A stretch of 64,000 nucleotides of DNA from Hyphomonadaceae bacterium (GTDB lineage: Bacteria > Pseudomonadota > Alphaproteobacteria > Caulobacterales > Aquidulcibacteraceae). The notes beneath the pieces are model-generated. The model was not told where the DNA came from. It worked only from the letters and a program-made list of their open reading frames with translations, and made no database searches. The DNA lies in NCBI GenBank assembly GCA_009773395.1, contig WRPI01000001.1:372001-436000 (forward strand). The letters run 5' to 3'. A program made the position numbers and the translations under genes. Shown here piece after piece: positions 1 to 10,857 of the stretch (positions within the stretch are counted from its first letter, which is position 1; each line of letters opens with the position of its first letter).

Positions 1-882
1 CGCGGCGTTGGCAAAAATAAAGACCATATCTTCCTGCATCTTGATCACCTTGACCCTAAGATATTGCATGAACGCCTTCCGGGGATTTCCGAATCTGCAA
101 TGGTATTTTCGGGCGTTGATGTTACTAAAGCGCCAATTCCAGTTTTGCCTACGGTTCACTATAATATGGGCGGCATTCCCACTAATTATCACGGCGAAGT
201 GGTTATTAAAGACGGCGACAACCCTGATAAAGTGGTCGAAGGGCTTATGGCAGTTGGTGAAGCTGCATGCGTTTCGGTGCATGGGGCTAACCGCCTTGGC
301 TCAAATTCATTGATTGATTTGGTAGTGTTTGGCCGCGCAGTTGGCTTGCGTTGCGGTGAAGTTCTCAAAAGCGGCGTGCGCCAACCTGCCATCACTGACA
401 GCCAAACCGACGGCCATTTGGCGCGGCTTGAAAAATTGCGCAATGCCGATGGTGGCACTTCCACCGCCAAACTTCGGCTTGAAATGCAGAAAATCATGCA
501 GACCAATTGCGCAGTTTTCCGCACTGGGGAAACCCTGCAAGAAGGCTGCGATTTAATCGACAAAGCCTATGCCAAACAAAGCGATTTAAGCGTTAAAGAC
601 CGTTCTATGATTTGGAATAGTGATTTGGTCGAAGCGCTTGAATTGGAAAACCTATTGCTCCAAGCCAGCGTCACCATGCACGGCGCCAATAATCGCAAAG
701 AAAGCCGTGGCGCACATGCCCGCGAAGACTTTGCGGATCGTGATGATAAAAATTGGATGAAACATACTCTGGCATATTTGGACGTGCCAACCGGCAAAGT
801 TTCAATTGATTATCGCCCCGTGCATATGAACACTATGACTGATGATATTGAGACCATTCCACCGAAGGCACGCGTCTACTAA
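1..882 (+). CDS. sdhA: Succinate dehydrogenase flavoprotein subunit, C-terminal part (5' truncated by window)
   Basis: Open from base 1 (RGVGKNKDHIFLHLDHLDPKILHERLPGISE...); NMGGIPTNYHGEVV, EALELENLLLQA, C-term DIETIPPKARVY typical of SdhA. Confidence 0.95.
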   Translation, partial: RGVGKNKDHIFLHLDHLDPKILHERLPGISESAMVFSGVDVTKAPIPVLPTVHYNMGGIPTNYHGEVVIKDGDNPDKVVEGLMAVGEAACVSVHGANRLGSNSLIDLVVFGRAVGLRCGEVLKSGVRQPAITDSQTDGHLARLEKLRNADGGTSTAKLRLEMQKIMQTNCAVFRTGETLQEGCDLIDKAYAKQSDLSVKDRSMIWNSDLVEALELENLLLQASVTMHGANNRKESRGAHAREDFADRDDKNWMKHTLAYLDVPTGKVSIDYRPVHMNTMTDDIETIPPKARVY

Positions 883-993
883 CTCAAATCGCCGCCCTCG
901 CTTCGCTCACTTAGCGATTTGGAAAAAGCGGACAACAAAAATAAAAAAGCGTGGTTTTTATTTTTATTGGCATTTTGTTATTGAAGCGTGCTT

Positions 994-1563
994 TCAGACA
1001 CTCCCAACTCCTCGCTTCGCTTTCTTCCTATGCGTCAAGATTTCGTGCCATTGGGTTAGGGTATATTCGCCGTCCGCCAAAGCTTTGCACAACAACTCCC
1101 CCGACACCCGCGCATCTTCGCAGGCGTCGTGGTGTTTGAATTCAATTTCGAAATCGCGGGCCAAATTGCCAAGGCCATAGCCGCGCTTTGAATATTTTGG
1201 CCAGGTTCTGCGAATAATGGTGGTGGCATCAAGCCAAGAATAGGCCTTTTGCGGTATTAGATTCTCGATTATGGCTCGATAAATTGCGCTTCTATCAAAA
1301 TAACTATGCGAGGTTACAATACCCGAAGACAGCCAAGCATCAATTTCGTCAAAAATTTCAAAGAATTTTGGCGCGCTTCTTACCATTTCGGCGTCAATGC
1401 CATGAATTGACGTATTCATGCCGAGGAAAAAGCTCTGTGGATTAATCAGCCTGTCATAGCTTTCAACCGCGACACCGTTTTCAAAACGCACCATACCGAT
1501 TTGGCAAATGCTGCTGATGTCATTGTTGGCAGTTTCAACGTCGATGGAAATAAAACAGGGCAT
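994..1563 (-). CDS. 3'-5' exonuclease, DnaQ/DEDD family
   Basis: FISIDVETANNDISSICQIGMVRF motif, HDACEDARVSGELL C-term ExoIII-like motif. Confidence 0.85.
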   Translation of the reverse strand: MPCFISIDVETANNDISSICQIGMVRFENGVAVESYDRLINPQSFFLGMNTSIHGIDAEMVRSAPKFFEIFDEIDAWLSSGIVTSHSYFDRSAIYRAIIENLIPQKAYSWLDATTIIRRTWPKYSKRGYGLGNLARDFEIEFKHHDACEDARVSGELLCKALADGEYTLTQWHEILTHRKKAKRGVGSV

Positions 1564-1566
1564 GTT

Positions 1567-2424
1567 TTAATTTAGGAAGATGGCCAGCATCAAAATGCCC
1601 GCCACAATTCGATAATAGGCAAACGGAACAAACCCATATTTGGTAACAATTGCCATAAATGCCTTGACCACAATAATTGCCGAAATAAAAGATATCACAA
1701 ACCCAATACCAACAATCATCAATTCTTGACCGCCTTGGCCCAATAATTCGGCGCGGTTCTTATAGGCATCATAAACAAACACCCCAATCATGGTTGGAAT
1801 TGCCAAAAAGAAACTAAATTCGGCGGCAGCTTTGCGTTCCACTTTCATCAACATCGCGCCAATAATGGTGGCCCCAGACCTTGAGACTCCGGGTATCATC
1901 GAAACGCATTGCACCAAACCGATTTTAAGGGCCGTGACAAAACCAATATCATCAACTTCCATAATTGCTGGCGCAGGGCGAAATTTCTCGGCCAAAATAA
2001 TAATGACGCCACCGATAATAAGTGCAACCGACACAATAATCGGGCTGAACAAAACAGTTTTGATAAAATCGTGAAAAATAAAACCAAGAATGGCCGAAGG
2101 TAAAAATGCGATCAAAATCCCAATTGCAAACTGTCGAGATTGTGGTTTCGTGGGTAGTGAAATTAAAATGCCCCATAATTTTTCAAAATAAATCACACAA
2201 ATTGCCAAAATCGCGCCAAGCTGAATCATAGTGTCAAACGCCTTTGGAACTTCATGTCCCAAGAGCTTCTCAGCCAATATCAAATGACCAGTTGACGATA
2301 CTGGAAGAAATTCGGTTAGCCCTTCAACAATTCCCAAAATTATCGCTATTATTATGTCTTTGATTTCTATCACTTTGGTGCCTTTTGAAATGAGGACATT
2401 CAGTGCCACAAACCAAGTAAACAA
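1567..2424 (-). CDS. uppP: Undecaprenyl-diphosphatase
   Basis: GIVEGLTEFLPVSSTGHLIL and PGVSRSGATI motifs; true start probably downstream of the longest ORF start. Confidence 0.95.
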   Translation of the reverse strand: MFTWFVALNVLISKGTKVIEIKDIIIAIILGIVEGLTEFLPVSSTGHLILAEKLLGHEVPKAFDTMIQLGAILAICVIYFEKLWGILISLPTKPQSRQFAIGILIAFLPSAILGFIFHDFIKTVLFSPIIVSVALIIGGVIIILAEKFRPAPAIMEVDDIGFVTALKIGLVQCVSMIPGVSRSGATIIGAMLMKVERKAAAEFSFFLAIPTMIGVFVYDAYKNRAELLGQGGQELMIVGIGFVISFISAIIVVKAFMAIVTKYGFVPFAYYRIVAGILMLAIFLN

Positions 2425-2520
2425 ACTATAAAAATTGGCACAGGAGGGTTCGCAAAAAGTAGGGATTTTTTTGCCGTAAGCGAGCCAATAATTGGTGTTG
2501 GGCGTGCTAATATCGCAATT

Positions 2521-2652
2521 ATTTGCTTGGGAAGGCTTATGGGCAATTGTGCCACAAGCCTTCTTTAAGTCTAATGGCGCTATTTTATTGTCAATCCCTC
2601 GCGCCTAAGCGCGACCGCGAAGCGGCTTCGGGGATTGACAACAAAATAGCGC
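2521..2652. repeat. Three-hairpin intergenic element, copy A (divergent; right arm degenerate)
   Basis: Arm hairpin GAAGGCTT/AAGCCTTC (2531-2563); central stem GCGCTATTTTaTTGTCAATCCC...GGGATTGACAAcAAAATAGCGC (2577-2652). Confidence 0.75.
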
Positions 2653-2942
2653 GAACACCAAAATTGAGAAATGGCTTTAATGCCACAAAGTGACATAAAG
2701 GCATTCCAAGACCTTTTTCAAATTGCCGTCAAATTACAGCCCCTGTTTTTTTTTGGGCGCAATGTTTCCCATTTGAGGTTGGGCGCTTCCAGGGTCTTTG
2801 GTCGATTGCGGCACCAATTAAACCTAGCTCGCCATAATAGGGCGCAAACATTCTATATTACTGAAGTTTTGACTTGGATATTTGCCGCCTATGCAATAGA
2901 AAGCGGTCAAACATCTGAAACCTATTGAATCCGAGAACCAAA

Positions 2943-4358
2943 ATGGCAGAGCAAATGCTGCAATTCGTTAAAACTGACCAAGAAATGCCGCAAAAGCGCC
3001 TGAAGGAAGAGCGTGCGCAAGATTTTTTGGAAATTTACGGCGAATTTATTCTTGAAAAGGCCAAAACTCAGTCTTCGCGCTGTTCACAATGCGGCGTGCC
3101 GTTTTGTCAAACAGGCTGTCCATTGCAAAACAACATCCCAGATTGGCTAAAACTTGCCGCTACTGGGCGGCTTGAGGAAGCCTATCAAATCTCGGCTGCG
3201 ACCAATCCTTTGCCCGAAATTTGCGGCCGCATTTGCCCGCAGGACCGATTATGTGAGCAAAATTGCGTTATCGAGCAATCTACCCACGGCACTGTTACAA
3301 TTGGCGCAATTGAAAGATTCATAACCGAAACCGCCTTCGCCAATAATTGGGTTCCGCCAATTGCAAAAGGCGCGAACAAAAGCCAAAAAGTTGCAATAAT
3401 TGGCTCTGGGCCCGCCGGCATAGCCGCAGCGCAATCGCTAGTGGGTTTTGGCTATGAAGTCACAATATTTGACCGCCATGACCGCGCAGGTGGGCTATTG
3501 GTTTATGGCATCCCCGGTTTCAAATTGGAGAAAGAGGTGGTTACGCGCCGCATTGAGCAACTCGAAGAAGCAGGCGTCACATTCAAATTATCCACCGAAA
3601 TTGGCAAGGACATTAGTTTTGCACAACTCAAAAATGAGTTTGATGCAGTTTTAATTGCAACCGGGGTATATGCGGCGCGCGGCCTTGGCATTGGTGAAGA
3701 TAACCAAGTCATTCAAGCTTTGGACTATTTAATCGCGTCAAACAAAATTGGCTTTGGCGATAAAGTTCCCGCATTTGAAAGCGGACAACTAAACGCAAAA
3801 GGCAAAAAAGTAGTGGTAATTGGCGGTGGTGACACTGCAATGGATTGTGTGCGCACGGCAATTCGCCAAGGCGCAAAATCCGTTACTTGCCTTTATCGGC
3901 GCGATCGTAAAAACATGCCAGGCTCGACCCGTGAAGTTACCAATGCCGAAGAAGAAGGTGTGGTTTTTGAATGGCTTCGTGCACCAAAATCGCTAGTTAT
4001 CCAAGGCGGAAACATCGTTGGTGTCAATGTCGCAAAAATGCGGCTTGGTGAGCGCGATAAAGCTGACCGCCAGAGCATTGAAGAAATTAAAGGCTCTGAC
4101 CATGTGCTAGACGCCGATATGGTCGTCGCAGCGCTCGGCTTTGAACCCGAAGAACTGCCAATGACATTTGAGCATCCTGAACTTGCCTTAACCAAATGGA
4201 ACACAGTTGCGATTGATGCAAATTCGGGCCTTACATCAGTCGATGGCGTTTTTAGCGCTGGCGACATTGTTCGCGGTGCTTCTTTGGTGGTGTGGGCGCT
4301 TAAAGATGGCATGGAGGCCGCCACTAATATTCATAATTATTTGCGCGAAAAAATATAG
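2943..4358 (+). CDS. gltD: Glutamate synthase small subunit (NADPH)
   Basis: CSQCGVPFCQTGCPLQNNIPDWL, GSGPAGIAAAQ, GGGDTAMDCVRTAIRQGA; ATG at 2943 preferred over the TTG at 2925. Confidence 0.95.
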   Translation: MAEQMLQFVKTDQEMPQKRLKEERAQDFLEIYGEFILEKAKTQSSRCSQCGVPFCQTGCPLQNNIPDWLKLAATGRLEEAYQISAATNPLPEICGRICPQDRLCEQNCVIEQSTHGTVTIGAIERFITETAFANNWVPPIAKGANKSQKVAIIGSGPAGIAAAQSLVGFGYEVTIFDRHDRAGGLLVYGIPGFKLEKEVVTRRIEQLEEAGVTFKLSTEIGKDISFAQLKNEFDAVLIATGVYAARGLGIGEDNQVIQALDYLIASNKIGFGDKVPAFESGQLNAKGKKVVVIGGGDTAMDCVRTAIRQGAKSVTCLYRRDRKNMPGSTREVTNAEEEGVVFEWLRAPKSLVIQGGNIVGVNVAKMRLGERDKADRQSIEEIKGSDHVLDADMVVAALGFEPEELPMTFEHPELALTKWNTVAIDANSGLTSVDGVFSAGDIVRGASLVVWALKDGMEAATNIHNYLREKI

Positions 4359-4366
4359 GCTGCAAA

Positions 4367-7300
4367 ATGACAAACAATTCCCCTTCGAACGAAATATCAC
4401 TTGAGACCAAGCAATACCTTGCCCAGCGCGACGCACTAATAACGGCGAACGCTTATAATCCCGATGATGAAAAAGACAGTTGCGGTGTCGGGCTGGTTAT
4501 TGCTTTGGACGCAGTTCCCAAGCGCGAAATCGTCACTATGGCACTTAAAGCGCTTAAAAATGTTTGGCATCGCGGCGCAGTTGATGCCGATGGTAAAACT
4601 GGTGATGGCGCGGGCATTAGGATTGACGTTCCGCAAGAATTTTTTCGCGGCCAAGTGGAATTAACGGGGAATAAGCCGGGAAAAGAGCCAATTTGTGTAG
4701 GGCAAATATTCTTGCCGCGCACCGATTTTGCCGCCCAAGAACGGGCACGGACAATTGTTGAATCCGAAGTGTTGCGCTCAGGTTTTTTCCTTTATGGCTG
4801 GCGTCAAGTGCCAGTGGATATAAGTGTTATCGGGCAAAAGGCCAATGATACCCGTCCCGAAATTGAACAAATATTGTTTTATGATCCAGATGGCCGCGAA
4901 CCACAAGAAGTTGAACGGGCGCTTTATTTATGCCGCCGCCGCATCGAAAAAAGGGCTTTGGCGCAAAACCTGCTGGACTTTTATATTTGTTCGTTTTCGT
5001 CGCGTTCGGTCGTATATAAAGGCATGTTTCTGGCAGAACATATTGATGAATTTTATCCAGATTTGCAGGACGAAAACTTCGTTTCATCTGTGGTTATTTA
5101 TCACCAAAGATATTCAACCAATACATTCCCGCAATGGCGATTGGCTCAACCATTCCGCATGTTGGCGCATAATGGCGAGATTAACACCATTAAAGGCAAT
5201 GTTAATTGGATGAAAAGCCATGAAATCCGCATGGCGTCACATGTTTTCGGCGAACACCATGCGGACATTAAGCCTGTTATCCAACCGGGGTCTTCGGATT
5301 CTGCGGCACTTGATGCGGCGTGTGAAATATTGGTGCGCGCAGGTCGTTCGGCGCCAATGGCAAAGGCGCTTTTGGTGCCAGAAGCTTGGGCCAAGCACGA
5401 AAAAGTGATGAAACCAAGCCACCGCGCACTTTATGCTTATTGCAATGCGGTTATGGAGCCTTGGGATGGGCCAGCGGCATTGGCAATGTTTGATGGTCGT
5501 TGGGCGGTGGCGGGGCTTGATAGAAATGGCCTAAGGCCAGTTCGATATTCAATTACCGATGATAAAATATTAGCGGTTGGCTCCGAAACTGGCATGTGTC
5601 CATTGGATAATAAAGTCATTATCGAACATGGCGCACTTGGCCCTGGGCAAATGCTGGCATTTGATAGCCACAAAAAGAAATTATATAGGCATGCAGAAAT
5701 TGTCGATAAATTAGCAGACGCGCACCCCTTTGAAAAATGGTTGGAAAACGTCTTGGAGCTTGAGCCAATAGCGGGTCCAGGCGAAGAGCCGCGCATGTTT
5801 GATAAAGCTGAGCTTGCGAAACGGCAAATCGGTGCTGGTTTTAGTTTTGAGGAATTAGAGCTTATTTTGGCACCAATGGCCGAAGAAGCCAAAGAAGCGC
5901 TTGGCTCCATGGGTGATGATAGTCCACTTGCGGTTTTGTCACATCGTTATCGGCCTTTGTCGCATTTTTTCAAACAAAACTTCAGCCAAGTAACCAATCC
6001 ACCAATTGATCCATTGCGCGAAGAACGAGTTATGAGCCTAAAAACAAGGTTCAAGAATCTTGGCAATATTTTGGCGGAAGACAAAACCCAGCAAGAAGTG
6101 TTTGTTATTGAAAGCCCGTTCGTAACCACTGGCATGTATTTGCGGATGTTGCCAGTAATGGGGGATAGCGTTGCTTTTATTGACTGCACATTTGAAAAGG
6201 CTGCTTCAGCGAAACTGGCGGGTGCGGCGATGCGCGATGCGCTCGAGCGGATAAAAACCCTCGCCGAAGACGCAGTTCGCTCTGGTAAAAGCCAAATCGT
6301 ATTAACCGATGAAAAGCAAAGTGCAACGCAAATGCCGTGCCCGATGATTTTGGCAACTGGCGGCATTCATGCGCATTTGGTCGAAACTGGCTTGCGCTCA
6401 TATTGTTCGATTATCGTGCGTTCAGCCGAGTGTTTGGATACCCATTATTTTGCAGTTCTTGTTGGCGTTGGCGCGACTTGCGTCAATGCATATTTGGCGC
6501 AAGATACCATATTTGATAGGCATGCGCGCGGATTGCTTGGTGATTTAACAATTGGCCAAGCCTGCCTAAATTACAAAAAAGCGATTGAAGCTGGCTTAAT
6601 GAAAATCCTATCAAAAATGGGGATTTCAGTTATTGCGTCTTATCGCGGCGGCTATAATTTTGAGGCGCTGGGCCTGTCGCGGGCATTGGTATCGCAATAT
6701 TTCCCCGGTATGTCATCAAGGATTTCCGGCATTGGCTTGGTGGGAATTGGCCGCAAATGTTTTGATTTGCACGAAAAAGCATGGGGCGGCGGCGCCGATG
6801 TCTTGCCAATTGGTGGGCTGTATCGGGTTCGAGCGTCGGGCGAAGTTCATGCACTTGAAGCCAAACAAATTCACTTGTTACAATCGGCAGTGACTTCTGG
6901 CTCATACCCAATGTTCAAGAAATATACTGAATCTTTGGGCGGCCGCGATATGATTCAAATAAGGGATTTATTGGATTTCAGACCCGCAAAAGCCCCAGTT
7001 CCGCTTGAAGAAGTCGAAAGCATCAATGAAATTCGCAAGCGCTTTTTAACCCCCGGTATGTCATTAGGTGCATTAAGCCCCGAAGCACATGGCACACTTA
7101 ATATTGCCATGAACCGCATTGGCGCAAAATCAGTTTCAGGTGAGGGCGGCGAAGACCGCGCGCGATACCAGCCCCTAGCCAATGGCGATAACCCCAATAG
7201 TGCGGTTAAGCAAATTGCATCGGGGCGCTTTGGTGTGACCGCAGAATATCTCAATCAATGCCGCGAAATTGAAATTAAAGTCGCGCAAGGCGCAAAACCG

Positions 7301-8917
7301 GGTGAAGGCGGGCAATTACCTGGTTTCAAAGTCACCGAAATGATCGCCAAATTACGCCATGCAACACCGGGTGTAATGTTAATTTCCCCGCCACCGCACC
7401 ATGATATTTATTCAATTGAAGATTTGGCCCAGCTTATTTATGACCTTAAACAAATCAATCCAGACGCCAAAGTCTGCGTGAAATTGGTCGCGCAGTCAGG
7501 CGTAGGCACAGTTGCCGCAGGTGTTGCCAAAGCCAAAGCGGATATTATTTTAATCGCGGGCGGAGTTGGCGGCACTGGCGCAAGCCCGCAATCGTCAATT
7601 AAATATGCAGGCATTCCGTGGGAATTGGGCTTGGCTGAAGCCAACCAAGTTCTGACGCTCAATAATTTGCGCGGCAACATCATGCTTAGAACCGATGGTG
7701 GCCTAAGAACTGGCCGCGATATTGTGATGGCAGCGATGCTTGGTGCCGAAGAATATGGCATTGGCACCGCGAGTTTGGTTGCAATGGGCTGCATTATGGT
7801 GCGGCAATGTCATTCAAACACCTGCCCAGTTGGGGTTTGCACCCAAGACGAAGCCTTACGCCAAAAATTCACAGGAACGCCTGAAAAAGTCGTAAATTTA
7901 ATGAGTTTTATTGCCGAAGAAGTCCGTGAGATATTGGCTGAACTTGGTTTTACGGCCTTGCATCAAGTGATAGGACGAACTGATCTATTGGCGCAAACTA
8001 GCCGTGGCCCTGCCTATGTTGACGATTTAGATTTGAATCCGCTTTTGGTTCGGGTTGAAGGTTTCACTCCGCTTGATTTTGCGCAAACAAAACACCGAAT
8101 TGAAGTTCCCGATACTTTAGACAGCCAAATATTACGCGATGCCAAACCGTTTTTTGAACGCGGTGAAAAAATGCAAGTGGCATATAGGGTGCGCAATGTG
8201 CAAAGGGCAATTGGCACTAGGGCATCATCACATATTGTCCGCAAATTCGGCATGGAAGGAATGGCTGAAGGGCGGCTCACTGTTAAGCTTGAAGGATCTT
8301 GTGGGCAGTCTTTGGGCGCGTTTGGGGTGCAAGGTTTGACGCTCGATGTTGTTGGCGATGCCAATGATTATGTCGGCAAAGGTCTTTCGGGGGCGATAAT
8401 CATGCTGCGGCCTTCTAGGTCATCAGGCCTCGTTCCGCACAAAAATGCAATTATTGGCAACACCTGTCTTTATGGCGCAACATCGGGAAAATTATTTGCA
8501 TCGGGCAGAGCAGGTGAGAGATTTGCAGTAAGAAACTCGGGCGCAACCGCAGTTGTCGAAGGGGTTGGCGCCAATGGTTGCGAATATATGACCGGAGGTG
8601 TCGTAACCATATTGGGTGATGTCGGCGATAATTTCGCCGCGGGTATGACTGGCGGCATGGTGTTTATTTGGGACAAGGCAAATCAATTGCCTGACCTTAT
8701 CAATGGCGAAAGTGTGATTTGGCAACGCATAAGCACACCATATTGGGAAGGCATCTGCCGTGATTTAATTGAACAACATTTAGGCGCAACAAGCTCGCCT
8801 ATCGCCGAGGAAATACTTGACAATTGGCCCGATGAAATGGGCAATTTTTGGCAAATTGTGCCAAAGGAAATGATATCAAGGCTCGCAAACCCTATTACGC
8901 AGATAGCTGCTGAATAG
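4367..8917 (+). CDS. gltB: Glutamate synthase large subunit
   Basis: 1516 aa; CGVGLVIALD N-term, NGEINTIKGN, GGVGGTGASPQSSIKYAGIPWE, GXGG-rich C-terminal domain. Confidence 0.97.
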   Translation: MTNNSPSNEISLETKQYLAQRDALITANAYNPDDEKDSCGVGLVIALDAVPKREIVTMALKALKNVWHRGAVDADGKTGDGAGIRIDVPQEFFRGQVELTGNKPGKEPICVGQIFLPRTDFAAQERARTIVESEVLRSGFFLYGWRQVPVDISVIGQKANDTRPEIEQILFYDPDGREPQEVERALYLCRRRIEKRALAQNLLDFYICSFSSRSVVYKGMFLAEHIDEFYPDLQDENFVSSVVIYHQRYSTNTFPQWRLAQPFRMLAHNGEINTIKGNVNWMKSHEIRMASHVFGEHHADIKPVIQPGSSDSAALDAACEILVRAGRSAPMAKALLVPEAWAKHEKVMKPSHRALYAYCNAVMEPWDGPAALAMFDGRWAVAGLDRNGLRPVRYSITDDKILAVGSETGMCPLDNKVIIEHGALGPGQMLAFDSHKKKLYRHAEIVDKLADAHPFEKWLENVLELEPIAGPGEEPRMFDKAELAKRQIGAGFSFEELELILAPMAEEAKEALGSMGDDSPLAVLSHRYRPLSHFFKQNFSQVTNPPIDPLREERVMSLKTRFKNLGNILAEDKTQQEVFVIESPFVTTGMYLRMLPVMGDSVAFIDCTFEKAASAKLAGAAMRDALERIKTLAEDAVRSGKSQIVLTDEKQSATQMPCPMILATGGIHAHLVETGLRSYCSIIVRSAECLDTHYFAVLVGVGATCVNAYLAQDTIFDRHARGLLGDLTIGQACLNYKKAIEAGLMKILSKMGISVIASYRGGYNFEALGLSRALVSQYFPGMSSRISGIGLVGIGRKCFDLHEKAWGGGADVLPIGGLYRVRASGEVHALEAKQIHLLQSAVTSGSYPMFKKYTESLGGRDMIQIRDLLDFRPAKAPVPLEEVESINEIRKRFLTPGMSLGALSPEAHGTLNIAMNRIGAKSVSGEGGEDRARYQPLANGDNPNSAVKQIASGRFGVTAEYLNQCREIEIKVAQGAKPGEGGQLPGFKVTEMIAKLRHATPGVMLISPPPHHDIYSIEDLAQLIYDLKQINPDAKVCVKLVAQSGVGTVAAGVAKAKADIILIAGGVGGTGASPQSSIKYAGIPWELGLAEANQVLTLNNLRGNIMLRTDGGLRTGRDIVMAAMLGAEEYGIGTASLVAMGCIMVRQCHSNTCPVGVCTQDEALRQKFTGTPEKVVNLMSFIAEEVREILAELGFTALHQVIGRTDLLAQTSRGPAYVDDLDLNPLLVRVEGFTPLDFAQTKHRIEVPDTLDSQILRDAKPFFERGEKMQVAYRVRNVQRAIGTRASSHIVRKFGMEGMAEGRLTVKLEGSCGQSLGAFGVQGLTLDVVGDANDYVGKGLSGAIIMLRPSRSSGLVPHKNAIIGNTCLYGATSGKLFASGRAGERFAVRNSGATAVVEGVGANGCEYMTGGVVTILGDVGDNFAAGMTGGMVFIWDKANQLPDLINGESVIWQRISTPYWEGICRDLIEQHLGATSSPIAEEILDNWPDEMGNFWQIVPKEMISRLANPITQIAAE

Positions 8918-8977
8918 AATTAGCGGGAATTCTTTTCTGGGTTTTTATTTGATACCGACAGTGATAGTGTTGTCCAA

Positions 8978-10345
8978 ATGCAAATCAATATCAAAACTTG
9001 GAAAAGCGAAATTTTTGCGCTGCTGATTCTCGCTTGGCCAATTATGCTGTCCAATATCGCGCAAATGCTTATCAATTCGACCAATGTCGTATTATTGGGA
9101 CATTTTAGCGAGCATGCTTTGGCAGCATCTGCCATTGGCTCAGGCATTGTGATGTTGCCATTGGTCGTTGGTTTTGGTTTTGTATCAGCCTCAAATGCAA
9201 TGATAGCAACCGAAAAAGGGCGGTTGGCACATTCAGTCCGCGATGTGAGGCGCAGCGTGCGCGCTTCTATGTGGATCGCATTTATGTTCTCTGTGCCGAT
9301 TATGATTTTGCTTTGGTCAAGCGAAAAAATTTCTTTGCTTATAGGTATAGATGCTGATTTGGCAAAAGACGTTGGCATTTACGTGCGGGCGCTTGAATTT
9401 GAAATTATGCCGGCGCTTTTGGCCTTGTGTTTGCGCAATTTTGCAACTGCACTGCATCGCCCGATTTGGGGGACATTGATTAGCGTATTAAGTGTCTTTT
9501 TTAATGGCATATTGAATTATGGCCTTATTTTTGGCCATTTCGGCTTGCCGCAACTCGGATTATTGGGTGCGGGAATTGGCTCGTCACTAACTGGCCTATT
9601 CGCACTTATTGGAATTGCCATTGTTGTTCTACGGGAGAAATCATTTCGCCGTTACCATATTTTTGGCAATTTTTGGCACGCTGATTGGCCAAGAATCTGG
9701 ACTATGCTTAAACTTGGAACCCCGATTGCATTTCAATGGGGTTTTGAAGTTTCGGTGTTTTCGGGGGCGGTGTTTTTAATGGCGCTAATAAGCACTCAAT
9801 CTGCTGCTGCGCATGCCATTGCGATACAGGCAGTTTCCATGACTTTCATGGTGCCAATGAGCATTGCCCAAGCCGCAACAGTGCGGGTTGGCAACGCATT
9901 TGGTCGCAAAGACAGAATTGCAATTTCCTATGCGGGTTGGTCAGCCTTTATCGTAGCGGTGGGATTCATGACTTGCTCGGGTGTGCTGGTCTTCGTCTTT
10001 GCCCGCCAATTGGCCGAAATTTTCATCGATAAAAGCCTTGCAAACGGTGAGGCGGTAATATTGCTGGCGATTGGATTTTTGAAAATCGGCGGCTTGTTTC
10101 AAATATTTGACGGCGCACAAGTAGTTGGCGCCGGCATGTTGCGCGGCCTGCATGATACAAAATGGGCCATGATCTTTGCTGGTATTGGTTATTGGGGAGT
10201 GGGCATGGGTGTGGGCTCATATTTGGCATTTGGTGCAGGACTTGCCGGTAACGGCATTTGGATAGGGCTTGCGGTTGGGCTTGGAATAGTTGCAACTTTA
10301 ATGATTATTCGGTGGAACATGCGCGAAAAGCTGGGGCTTTGTTGA
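8978..10345 (+). CDS. MATE family efflux transporter
   Basis: Multi-TM 455 aa protein, LAWPIMLSNIAQMLINSTNVVLLG N-term typical of MATE/NorM. Confidence 0.9.
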   Translation: MQINIKTWKSEIFALLILAWPIMLSNIAQMLINSTNVVLLGHFSEHALAASAIGSGIVMLPLVVGFGFVSASNAMIATEKGRLAHSVRDVRRSVRASMWIAFMFSVPIMILLWSSEKISLLIGIDADLAKDVGIYVRALEFEIMPALLALCLRNFATALHRPIWGTLISVLSVFFNGILNYGLIFGHFGLPQLGLLGAGIGSSLTGLFALIGIAIVVLREKSFRRYHIFGNFWHADWPRIWTMLKLGTPIAFQWGFEVSVFSGAVFLMALISTQSAAAHAIAIQAVSMTFMVPMSIAQAATVRVGNAFGRKDRIAISYAGWSAFIVAVGFMTCSGVLVFVFARQLAEIFIDKSLANGEAVILLAIGFLKIGGLFQIFDGAQVVGAGMLRGLHDTKWAMIFAGIGYWGVGMGVGSYLAFGAGLAGNGIWIGLAVGLGIVATLMIIRWNMREKLGLC

Positions 10346-10443
10346 AATTCTCGCCCAATAAATACCAATCACTATTTTGTTACTTGCTTTTCACGTAAAC
10401 CATTATAGCATCGCCCAATATAACAGAAATAAGGGAGAAAAAA

Positions 10444-10854
10444 ATGTTACAACCAATATTAGCGCTTATATTATGGACTTTCGTGATGTTCATTTGGATG
10501 TATGGAACGCGGATTCCCGCTATGCAAGCGGCAAAAATCAATCCAGATGACTACAAACACCCAGGTTCAAGCGGTGGGGTTTTGCCGTCAAAAGTGCGTG
10601 CAGTTGCTGATAATTACAATCATTTGCACGAAGCGCCATTGATGTTTTATGCTTTGGCAGCATTGATTCAAATGGGTGGGTTTGCCGATGGATTATTTGT
10701 CAAACTTGGTTGGACTTATGTGGTGCTGCGGGTTATTCACTCACTTATCCAAGCAACAGCAGGCAAAGTTATTCATCGGTTTTCGGTGTTTGTTTTGTCA
10801 CAAGTTGTTTTGATTGTGATGGCGATCCGCCTAATTCCGCAAGTATTTACTTGA
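10444..10854 (+). CDS. MAPEG family protein
   Basis: 136 aa, four TM, R-x-x-DNYNHLHEAPLMFYALA and LRVIHSLIQ motifs. Confidence 0.85.
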   Translation: MLQPILALILWTFVMFIWMYGTRIPAMQAAKINPDDYKHPGSSGGVLPSKVRAVADNYNHLHEAPLMFYALAALIQMGGFADGLFVKLGWTYVVLRVIHSLIQATAGKVIHRFSVFVLSQVVLIVMAIRLIPQVFT

Positions 10855-10857
10855 TTT

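Noticed and set aside
2671-2928. 85-aa ORF directly upstream of gltD
   Set aside because: No recognisable motifs; overlaps the alternative gltD start and follows repeat copy A. Not supported as a gene.
3893-4324. Long minus-strand ORF (143 aa) inside gltD; similar ones inside gltB (e.g. 5437-5910, 5947-6366, 7438-7794)
   Set aside because: Shadow ORFs antisense to strongly recognised genes; low-complexity Ser/Pro-rich translations and no recognisable domains.
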